A stretch of DNA of 7,494 nucleotides from Acidisarcina sp. GTDB lineage: Bacteria; Acidobacteriota; Blastocatellia; Pyrinomonadales; Pyrinomonadaceae. Of this stretch, positions 1 to 4,704 are shown in pieces. How positions within the stretch are numbered: the first letter of the stretch is position 1; each line of letters starts with the position of its first letter. Below the pieces are notes generated by a model, which was not told where the DNA came from, did not search any database, and was given only the letters and a program-made list of their open reading frames with translations. A program made the translations under genes and the position numbers. The stretch lies in assembly GCA_021155145.1 (NCBI GenBank), contig JAJNPX010000342.1, positions 1 to 7,494 on the forward strand, read 5' to 3'.

Positions 1-26
1 CGGGTGATAAGTTGGATGTATCGCCC

Positions 27-86
27 TTGCTGACGCGCGGGCTTGCGCAAAAAGGCTTGCTGACACGCGGGCTTGCGCAAAATTCC
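27..86. repeat. Two-copy 30-bp tandem repeat
   Basis: Two adjacent 30-bp units lie at 27-56 and 57-86. Their first 26 bases differ at one position only (g versus a, at 35 and 65); the last four bases diverge. Each unit contains the 8-bp palindrome ttgcgcaa (43-50 and 73-80). No ORF covers the region. The look is that of a short intergenic repeat family of the host genome, but only two copies are visible here, so genome-wide repetition is inferred. Confidence 0.75.
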
Positions 87-116
87 GAGCCTGCGTAGCG
101 GGCGACAAGCATAGAG

Positions 117-136
117 CCATGGGCGTGAGCCCGTGG
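117..136. repeat. Intergenic hairpin downstream of the tandem repeat
   Basis: An 8-bp stem (117-124 with 129-136, one G-T wobble) closes a gtga tetraloop. A smaller inverted repeat, ggaag-g-cttcc, follows at 135-145. No T-run follows, so this is not a canonical intrinsic terminator. Together with the tandem units at 27-86 it makes bases 27-145 a mosaic of structured repeats, perhaps one REP/MITE-like element. The hairpin is directly visible; the element assignment is inference. Confidence 0.5.
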
Positions 137-146
137 AAGGCTTCCA

Positions 147-175
147 TTGACACGGATGGCGGGGTGTGCTATACA
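147..175 (+). promoter_or_regulatory. Sigma70-like promoter for the 190-627 gene
   Basis: A perfect -35 box TTGACA (147-152) is followed after exactly 17 bp by TATACA (170-175), which matches 4 of 6 bases of the -10 consensus. Transcription would begin near 182-183. This matters for start choice: the upstream candidates GTG at 166 and ATG at 175 would precede or overlap the -10 box, leaving ATG 190 as the first usable start. Confidence 0.6.
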
Positions 176-189
176 TGCAACAGGATCGT

Positions 190-627
190 ATGCCTGCGAC
201 GCTGGATCGAAAATACGAGAAATTTCAGGGCGGGCCGACACGGCCGCCGGAGACGCGGATACACGTTTCGATGGACCGGCGGGGTGTGATCACGCTAAAT
301 GCGACCTGCTATAAATTGCTTGGGAGACCGGCAGGGGCAAATCTCTATTTCAGCCGGGCCGATGATATGATCGCGATCGAGCCGATGGAGTCTGTCAGGC
401 TTCCGACCGTCTTTCCGTTCAGGCCCAACGGCACCGCGAGGTATCTGAACGCCGCTCCATTCTGCCGGCACTACGGCATCAATCTCGATTCGACTTTGCG
501 TTTCACGTCCCCCGATCTCCGTGACGGGGCACTCCACCTAAAACTAGCCGAAACCGTCTCGATAAACCGCCGCCGGCGGACGAATAAGAAGTATCGGACG
601 CGTGTAGATAACGTGTCGTCAAAGTGA
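190..627 (+). CDS. Conserved hypothetical protein, possible AbrB-like fold
   Basis: This encodes 145 residues of unknown function. After a basic N-terminus (about 1-22) comes a beta-rich stretch, 'IHVSMDRRGVITLNATCYKLLGRP' in character (about 24-47), then 'ANLYF' (50-54), 'IAIEP' (61-65) and 'AAPFCRHYGI' (88-97). The C-terminus is strongly basic (RRRR at 127-130). From memory this resembles a small family seen often in Acidobacteriota and related phyla, in which 'GRP-x-x-V-x-L-Y-F' and 'PFCRH-x-GI' recur. The order strand, helix, strand recalls AbrB/SpoVT DNA-binding domains, and the basic tail would fit nucleic-acid binding, but that is inference. I chose ATG 190 because a TTGACA-N17-TATACA promoter spans 147-175; AGGA at 182-185 is a weak ribosome site. 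In-frame alternatives are ATG 175 and GTG 166. The gene appears monocistronic. Confidence 0.75.
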   Translation: MPATLDRKYEKFQGGPTRPPETRIHVSMDRRGVITLNATCYKLLGRPAGANLYFSRADDMIAIEPMESVRLPTVFPFRPNGTARYLNAAPFCRHYGINLDSTLRFTSPDLRDGALHLKLAETVSINRRRRTNKKYRTRVDNVSSK

Positions 628-699
628 TGCGGCTCACATAATCGGGCCGGGGCGTGACGTATGATGATCGGTGTAATGGGAGGCTTGGGCCCAACCGAT

Positions 700-1959
700 A
701 TGAACTTCGTCAGAGTTCCGATGCATTTGCTCTCATACTCTCTCGCGGGGTGCCTTTCCGTCGTTCTGTTCCATCAAACCTCGTCCGGTCAGGATCCGCC
801 GGCGGCCCCGGCCGTCTCTCCGACGGTCTCGGCACAGGACGCCCGCTATAATGAATTGAAGCGAGAGCTTGAGCGTACAAAAGAGCTTGCTGATATCGAA
901 GCTCAGATCGCCGAGGCACGCAAGAGATCGCTCGACGCACAGCCGACGCCGAAGGCAAGTCCGCAGACGGGCGCCACGACCGTCACCGGCGAGGACTTTT
1001 CGCAGGAGGTAGTCGTTTACCGCGAGCTGAAAAAGGCGACCGCCCGCGTTTCTGATTCGATCCGCAAGAAGGTGCCGGCAAATGCGACCATTGCCATACT
1101 CGACAGCGGCGATCTTGCCGACTGGAGCTTCTATCGGCGTTCGCTGCCGCTTTTCAAGATCGTCATCGAGGACCTGACCGAGGATTACTGCCTGGTTGCG
1201 AGATCTCAGCCAGTGGAGCAGATCGAAAAGAGCACCTCGGTAAGCGGCCTGGCGGGCACCATCGCCGGAGCAGGGAATCTGGTCGGGCAGTTTGCCGACC
1301 TTTTGTCGTACCTAAAAACGAGCACCGCGATCACCGGAAAGTCCGTCGCGATCAGCGAGGAAGCGGTCGTCGCATCGCTTTTTTCCGAACTGAATCGCGT
1401 TGAGGGGCTGACACTTCTTTACCCCAAAACATTCGCCATCGATTCACCGGTCTACTGCGAAAATGCCGAGGTTCCAAAGGCCTGCTGTACATCCGCCGCC
1501 GAGCAATGCACCGAGACCCGGCTGACCTACTGCTCCGAGGTGGCGAACCTGATCGATCGGCTCTATCGCTCGCGCCGGGCCGCTTTCGCCGCAAAACAGC
1601 AGTCGCCCGAACTGAGGAAATTGGAGAATTATTTTGCCGAGTTTCTCAAACTCGTTTCCGAAGGGACGCCGACAAACGCCGAGACGGCGCTCAAGAGATA
1701 CATCAACGCCGAACAGGTCGCCGAGATGCAGAAACGCAAGGACCTCTACTATCTCTCGATAAGTTCGCTTAGAGCGGTAGGGGTGCAGCGGACCCGGAAG
1801 AATCTTTTCTTCCTCTCGGACAGGCTCGATTATTCCGGCGGCGTGATCTTGCAATGGACGCTTTTTGACCGGGACGGACGGGTTCGGGACAGCGGGATCG
1901 AGACCTCGTATGATGCATTCGTGAATCCGCAGGAGCTTCGCGATCCGCGAAGGCCGTAA
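700..1959 (+). CDS. Exported protein of unknown function with coiled coil and Cys cluster
   Basis: This encodes 419 residues from ATG 700. That start gives a short basic n-region (MNFVR) and a hydrophobic segment to about residue 24, so the protein is probably exported. An L-A-G-C tetrad at residues 15-18 fits a lipobox, but the hydrophobic stretch continues beyond the cysteine (LSVVLF), so type I cleavage near 'SSGQ' is equally possible. A Pro/Ala-rich linker follows, then a heptad-like charged helix (about 50-78). A globular region holds a Gly/Ala-rich segment (about 186-200) and five cysteines at 253, 262, 263, 270 and 278, probably disulfide-bonded outside the cytoplasm. A beta-like C-terminus ends near 'GGVILQWTLFDRDGRVRDSG'. 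I recognise no family. An in-frame ATG at 661 extends it by 13 residues and has GGGG about 7-10 bases upstream; ATG 721 is a shorter option. It converges on the next gene with a 22-bp gap. Confidence 0.75.
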   Translation: MNFVRVPMHLLSYSLAGCLSVVLFHQTSSGQDPPAAPAVSPTVSAQDARYNELKRELERTKELADIEAQIAEARKRSLDAQPTPKASPQTGATTVTGEDFSQEVVVYRELKKATARVSDSIRKKVPANATIAILDSGDLADWSFYRRSLPLFKIVIEDLTEDYCLVARSQPVEQIEKSTSVSGLAGTIAGAGNLVGQFADLLSYLKTSTAITGKSVAISEEAVVASLFSELNRVEGLTLLYPKTFAIDSPVYCENAEVPKACCTSAAEQCTETRLTYCSEVANLIDRLYRSRRAAFAAKQQSPELRKLENYFAEFLKLVSEGTPTNAETALKRYINAEQVAEMQKRKDLYYLSISSLRAVGVQRTRKNLFFLSDRLDYSGGVILQWTLFDRDGRVRDSGIETSYDAFVNPQELRDPRRP

Positions 1960-1981
1960 GATCGAAAACCGACGATGTGGG

Positions 1982-2335
1982 CTATTTTGACGGGCGGTCC
2001 TGAGCGGACGCGGCCCTGGCATTTTCGAGGTCCAATCGGAGGCGTTCGATCTCGATCTGTGCCCTGGCGGTCTCGATCGACTGTTTTTTCCAGCCCATCG
2101 CGATGCCGGCGAGCGTAGCAAGCGAGGTCACGAGCGAGGCGACTGCGGTAACGACGGTGGTCAGCGATGCACCGGCGTCGCCCTGTGTCCCCTGTGGCGG
2201 CCCGGCGGCCTTCGGAAAGAGATCGATCAGAAAAAAGCCCGCGGCGATCAAGAAGATCGCAGACGAGGCGAAAAATACGACCCACAAGAGGATCCTAATT
2301 GCGGGGCGTTTTGCCGATGCATTTTCTGCGGTCAT
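1982..2335 (-). CDS. Small two-helix membrane protein with C-terminal coiled coil
   Basis: This encodes 117 residues from ATG 2335. A short charged N-terminus is followed by a first membrane helix (about 13-40, 'ILLWVVFFASSAIFLIAAGFF'-like). A Gly/Pro/Gln loop (about 41-56) leads to a second helix (about 57-82, Ala/Val/Thr/Leu-rich). Residues 84-112 form a charged amphipathic helix (IETARAQIEIERLRLDLE) likely to be a coiled coil on the cytoplasmic side. The architecture suggests a small inner-membrane assembly or scaffold protein; I recognise no family. The reading frame is open upstream to an ATG at 2392, but the extra 19 residues look unlike an N-terminus and neither start has a good ribosome site. 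It lies 94 bp downstream of the response-regulator stop on the same strand and could share its transcript. Confidence 0.7.
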   Translation of the reverse strand: MTAENASAKRPAIRILLWVVFFASSAIFLIAAGFFLIDLFPKAAGPPQGTQGDAGASLTTVVTAVASLVTSLATLAGIAMGWKKQSIETARAQIEIERLRLDLENARAASAQDRPSK

Positions 2336-2429
2336 CAGATGGCTTCGTGTGGTCGAGATAGGGAGTTGTACCGCGTACGAACGTAGCGCCATATACGCTG
2401 AAAAGCAATCGTGCGGCGGGCGGGTCGAT

Positions 2430-2897
2430 TCACAGGATGCCGGCGGGCTTGAAACGGCTTCGCTGATGCCGTTGAAATACGGCGGTGTCTCGCTCAGATG
2501 GCCCGGCCTGACCGGCCAGAACGGTGCGGCGGTCGAGATGCTTTTTTAGGAACGGTTTTACCTTGTCGAGATCGTCCGGTTTTACCATATAGAGATCGGC
2601 GCCCGCGGCGAGGGCACGCTGCTTGTCTATTTCGCGGTCGAGAGCGCTGTAGATAGCGATCGGAGCGTCCGGGTATCGCTCCCGGATCTTTTCACAGAGC
2701 GTGACGGCGGTGACATCCGGCAGGCAGTAATCGAGAAGGAAGAGGTCGAAGAACTCGGTATCGATCAGCCGAAAGGCCTCGGCCCCGTCGACGGCTACGG
2801 CGATCTCAAATCCGCACTCCTCCCGGATCCAAAAGGTCATCATCTGACCATTCTCGACATCGTCATCGACGTACAGCACTCTGGGTAATACCGACAT
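2430..2897 (-). CDS. Single-domain (CheY-like) response regulator
   Basis: This encodes 155 residues: one receiver domain (about 5-122) with no DNA-binding or enzymatic output domain. The hallmarks are in place: acidic pocket D11-D13 after 'VLYV', phospho-acceptor D56 in 'LFLLDYCLPD', switch Ser84 in 'IYSAL', aromatic Tyr103 and the invariant Lys106-Pro107 pair. The last ~33 residues (123-155) are Arg/Gln-rich and match no domain I know. Such orphan receivers relay phosphate from a sensor kinase to a partner protein; no kinase is encoded here, so its cognate must be elsewhere. A very strong ribosome site (GGAGGTGA, within 2901-2911) sits 3-4 bases before the ATG, implying efficient translation. 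The terminator at 2940-2974 isolates it from the gene upstream. Confidence 0.92.
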   Translation of the reverse strand: MSVLPRVLYVDDDVENGQMMTFWIREECGFEIAVAVDGAEAFRLIDTEFFDLFLLDYCLPDVTAVTLCEKIRERYPDAPIAIYSALDREIDKQRALAAGADLYMVKPDDLDKVKPFLKKHLDRRTVLAGQAGPSERDTAVFQRHQRSRFKPAGIL

Positions 2898-2939
2898 TAT
2901 TCACCTCCCCTTGACCGTGTCATCCGTTGTTGTGACGGG

Positions 2940-2974
2940 AAAATTAAGGCCCACTCCGTTTCGCGAAGTGAGCC
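2940..2974 (-). terminator. Rho-independent terminator of the DUF5670-type gene
   Basis: On the minus strand an 11-bp stem (2964-2974 with 2948-2958, including two G-T wobbles) closes the pentaloop cgaaa (2959-2963). It is followed directly by the T-rich tract ttaatttt (2947-2940). It begins 13 bases after the stop codon of the gene at 2988-3140. No T-run lies on the opposite side, so it acts in one direction and separates that gene from the response regulator. Confidence 0.82.
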
Positions 2975-2987
2975 CTGCGATTGTTGG

Positions 2988-3140
2988 CTACACGGCCCGC
3001 CTACCTGTAACTAACTGGACAACCAAGACGACGAGTGCCACCACCAACAATATGTGGATCAGATTCCCGACCGCCGCGCCTGCGAATCCGAATCCCAAAG
3101 CCCATAAAACCAAAAGAATAATAAGAATTGTCCAAAGCAT
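2988..3140 (-). CDS. lmo0937/DUF5670-family small membrane protein
   Basis: This encodes a 50-residue, very hydrophobic peptide that size-filtered gene calling would miss. It starts 'MLWTILIILLVLWALGFGFAG' in character (membrane helix 1, about 2-21). A short turn with 'GNLIHILLVVALVVLVVQLV' (about 25-44) forms helix 2, and the C-terminus is the basic 'TGRRAV'. The pattern MLWTI...LWxLG...GxxIHxLLVxAxVxLxxxL...GRR is that of the lmo0937 family (DUF5670), tiny inner-membrane proteins widespread in bacteria and often linked to envelope or general stress; no molecular function is established to my knowledge. AGGGGAGA (3155-3148) lies 7 bases before the ATG as a good ribosome site, and an intrinsic terminator follows. 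It is preceded by a structured region and possible 49-codon ORF. Confidence 0.9.
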   Translation of the reverse strand: MLWTILIILLVLWALGFGFAGAAVGNLIHILLVVALVVLVVQLVTGRRAV

Positions 3141-3158
3141 TTTAGTTTCTCCCCTTTT

Positions 3159-3308
3159 CTAGTCCTCAATGGCCGCCTCGAAAGCAGCCGCCTTGCGCCA
3201 CGCCCGCGGCATTTGTTTCCCCTGGCGTGGCTGGCGCGTGCCGCCCCGATGGCGGCCTAAACGCTCTTTTATGTAGGTAAGAAGTTCATCTCTCTGTTTC
3301 GTGTCCAT
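3159..3308 (-). CDS. Possible 49-residue basic peptide upstream of DUF5670-type gene
   Basis: An ATG-initiated frame of 49 codons ends 18 bases before the DUF5670-type start. The peptide opens with a plausible helix (MDTKQRDELLTYIKERLG), continues as an Arg/Gln/Gly-rich middle and ends in an Ala-rich acidic helix (AAAFEAAIED). I recognise no family. The case for it is tight spacing to the next gene on the same strand and a sensible soluble composition. Against it, GGGGAG sits only one base before the ATG, too close for normal initiation, and two strong inverted repeats (3197-3231, 3240-3256) lie within it, so the DNA may be a structured leader instead. Confidence 0.4.
   Translation of the reverse strand: MDTKQRDELLTYIKERLGRHRGGTRQPRQGKQMPRAWRKAAAFEAAIED
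3197..3256 (-). other. Pair of hairpins in the leader of the DUF5670-type gene
   Basis: Two perfect inverted repeats stand side by side. GCCACGCC (3197-3204) pairs with GGCGTGGC (3224-3231) across 19 bases. GCCGCC (3240-3245) pairs with GGCGGC (3251-3256) across 5 bases. Both are GC-only or nearly so and would fold in transcripts of either strand. Neither is followed by a T-run, so they are not intrinsic terminators. They could be RNA structure in the leader of the gene at 2988-3140, or codon-level coincidence inside the possible 49-codon ORF. Confidence 0.45.
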
Positions 3309-3320
3309 ACTCCCCACGGG

Positions 3321-3350
3321 ATAATTTGGCTACAAATCGAGAGAGTGCAA
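3321..3350 (-). promoter_or_regulatory. Weak candidate promoter for the small-gene unit
   Basis: On the minus strand TTGCAC (3350-3345) is followed after 18 bp by AATTAT (3326-3321). The match to sigma70 consensus is 3/6 and 4/6. The position fits a start of transcription near 3314, just ahead of the 49-codon ORF and about 170 bases ahead of the DUF5670-type start. It is the best candidate in the gap but weak on sequence alone. Confidence 0.22.
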
Positions 3351-3361
3351 GGAACGTGCCA

Positions 3362-3387
3362 GTTGGCTAACCCAAAGCAAGATACGA
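3362..3387. repeat. Short palindromic repeat, copy 1
   Basis: The sequence gttggctaacccaa... (26 bp) matches the motif at 6580-6601. Shared blocks in order are GTTGG, a central TA, CCAA, GC and TACGA. The central GGCTAACC here is the reverse complement of GGTTAGCC in the other copy. It can fold as TTGG/CCAA. The two copies in separate intergenic gaps suggest a dispersed short repeat; with two imperfect copies this is tentative. Confidence 0.4.
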
Positions 3388-3481
3388 GGGTTCAACGAAC
3401 CGGGAGCCGGAAAGTGTATCGAATGAGTTCACCGGGCGGACGCCTTCAGGGCGCGCGCATGGGGTGGATAGGCGCGCGGCC

Positions 3482-4099
3482 TTATTTAAGCTGCCCGAGA
3501 AGGCCGGCGTAATCCTCGATCGCCGCATTGATCACGGCGTAGGAGTCTTCGCGGCCGTAGGAGTATGCGATCTCGCAAACGTTTGGCGCGTCGGGAAGGG
3601 ATTTGTAGGTGAGAAAATAGTGCTCAAAGCGTTCGAGGATGCCTTTGGGAAGTTCGGATATCTCGGTGTACTGCTCAAAGACCTTGTCGCCTTTTAGAAC
3701 GGCGATGACCTTGTCGTCCGCTTCGTTATCGTCGACAAGGCAGAAGCCGCCGATCGGGCGCGCCTTTAGGATGATATCGCCGCGCGGAATGTGGTGTTCG
3801 CTCAGGACGAGGATGTCGAGCGGATCGCCATCGCCGCCTCGGATCTCGATATCGGTCCGGGCCCTTGCGTGGTCGGCGATGCGCTCGGCGCAATACGTCT
3901 GCGGGATGAAGCCGTAGTTTGCCGGGACGACGTTTGAATACTGCTGGGGCCGGTCGATCTTTAGATAGCCGGTCTCTTTGTCCACTTCGTACTTGACCGT
4001 GTCGCGCGGGACGATCTCGACAAAAACGGTCACTTCCTCGGGCGCTCCATCGCCGATGGGAACGCCGTGCCACGGATGAGCTTTGTTTGTGCGTAGCAT
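3482..4099 (-). CDS. ppa: Family I inorganic pyrophosphatase
   Basis: This encodes a soluble cytoplasmic enzyme that hydrolyses pyrophosphate to two phosphates, pulling nucleic-acid, protein and fatty-acyl-CoA synthesis forward. Its 205 residues are in the range of bacterial family I enzymes (about 175-210). Key sites are visible: K36 and the 'GYLKIDR' strand (44-50), NYGFIP (61-66), the signature D90-G-D92-P-L-D95 that binds the metals, D123/D128/K130 corresponding to the second acidic cluster and its lysine, and Y165-K166. I chose ATG 4099 (GGA just upstream) because residues before it in the open frame would overlap the divergent gene's start and look non-native. It is divergent from the crotonase-like gene with 29 bp between starts. 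Confidence 0.96.
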   Translation of the reverse strand: MLRTNKAHPWHGVPIGDGAPEEVTVFVEIVPRDTVKYEVDKETGYLKIDRPQQYSNVVPANYGFIPQTYCAERIADHARARTDIEIRGGDGDPLDILVLSEHHIPRGDIILKARPIGGFCLVDDNEADDKVIAVLKGDKVFEQYTEISELPKGILERFEHYFLTYKSLPDAPNVCEIAYSYGREDSYAVINAAIEDYAGLLGQLK

Positions 4100-4128
4100 A
4101 GATCCTATTATTGAATCCGCAAAACCAA

Positions 4129-4704
4129 ATGTCGAACGGCGCAAGAACAGAGGATCGGGGACGAGCGAAGATCATCCGTTTCGATCGGCCTGAGATCCGC
4201 AACCCGCTCTCGATCGAGGTTCTCGAACACCTTTCGGCGGTTATCAGCGGTCTCGACGAGCGTGTCGAGAGGCTGATCTTCACCGGTTCGGGAAATGTCT
4301 TTGCCTCGGGCGCGGACCTCAGAGAGATCGCCGCGGTGGACGGCGCCCGTGCGCGGGATTTTGCGCTGAGGGGACAGGGCCTTATGTCGTCGATCGCAGA
4401 ACTTGAGATACCGGCGATCGCGGCGGTCAATGGAATTTGCTACGGTGGAGCGCTCGACCTTGCGCTGGCCTGCCGGCACCGGGTCGCATCGCCCGATGCG
4501 GAATTTTGCCATCCGGGTGCGGGTCTCGGGATAATGACGGGCTGGGGCGGAACTCAGCGGTTGCCCCGGCTGATCGGCGAAGCGGCCGCACTAGAGATGT
4601 TCATGACAGGGAAGAGGGTCGGGGCCGATGAGGCTTTAAAGATCGGGCTGATAGAAAAGATCGAAGACGATCCGCTGGCGGCGGCTATTGCTCTTTGTCC
4701 TTGA
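4129..4704 (+). CDS. Short enoyl-CoA hydratase/isomerase-family protein, altered catalytic site
   Basis: This encodes a crotonase-fold protein of 191 residues; typical members have about 255-265. Residues 12-180 align well by eye with the family: 'FDRPEIRNPL' (18-26), the CoA oxyanion-hole stretch A59-S-G-A-D63, 'AAVNGICYGG' (98-107), and 'GWGGTQRLPRLIG' (138-150). Compared with rat mitochondrial hydratase, the catalytic Glu144 position is Asp110 and the Glu164 position is Gly130 ('CHPGAGLG'), so ordinary enoyl-CoA hydration is doubtful. The C-terminal helical segment that completes the CoA pocket and trimer contacts is missing: the frame stops at 'AAAIALCP' inside the end of the convergent gene. 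It may be a divergent enzyme, a scaffold-like paralogue or a degraded gene. TTG 4111 is an alternative start. Confidence 0.85.
   Translation: MSNGARTEDRGRAKIIRFDRPEIRNPLSIEVLEHLSAVISGLDERVERLIFTGSGNVFASGADLREIAAVDGARARDFALRGQGLMSSIAELEIPAIAAVNGICYGGALDLALACRHRVASPDAEFCHPGAGLGIMTGWGGTQRLPRLIGEAAALEMFMTGKRVGADEALKIGLIEKIEDDPLAAAIALCP

Larger units (their letters stand above)
3309..3481. other. Gene-free interval with repeat-like sequence
   Basis: This stretch lies between the pyrophosphatase stop and the small-gene unit; I find no convincing ORF. It holds one copy (3362-3387) of a short palindromic motif that recurs at 6580-6601. Near 3441-3478 is a GC-rich patch with a small hairpin (CGCC 3441-3444 with GGCG 3450-3453) and a direct repeat ggcgcgcg (3450-3457 and 3471-3478). 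The GC-rich patch sits just downstream of the pyrophosphatase stop but lacks a T-run, so it is not a canonical terminator. Confidence 0.5.

Noticed and set aside
1..26. Tail of an upstream gene at the left edge
   Set aside because: Only 26 bases precede the repeats and no frame shows recognisable coding sequence.
637..642. CATAAT as a -10 box before the exported protein gene
   Set aside because: No acceptable -35 element lies 16-18 bp upstream, so the hexamer alone is too weak to annotate.
661..699. Upstream in-frame extension of the 700-1959 gene from ATG 661
   Set aside because: It has a possible GGGG ribosome site, but the added 13 residues (MMIGVMGGLGPTD) would put an acidic, glycine-rich stretch ahead of the signal peptide. 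ATG 700 gives a conventional basic n-region. Kept as an alternative only.
1444..2121. Long minus-strand frame of 225 codons opposite the exported protein
   Set aside because: Its composition is Arg/Pro/Ser-rich, it has no recognisable motif and it overlaps two better-supported genes. It is a shadow of high-GC coding DNA.
2911..3162. 83-codon plus-strand frame over the DUF5670-type gene
   Set aside because: It is antisense to a gene with clear family signature, ribosome site and terminator; its product shows no motif.
3441..3478. GC-rich hairpins after the pyrophosphatase stop as a terminator
   Set aside because: The stems are short or self-complementary GCGC tracts and no T-run follows on the minus strand.
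3726..4430. 234-codon minus-strand frame across pyrophosphatase and crotonase starts
   Set aside because: It lies in another frame of the pyrophosphatase and crosses the divergent start region. The translation is low-complexity Arg/Ser and carries no family motif.
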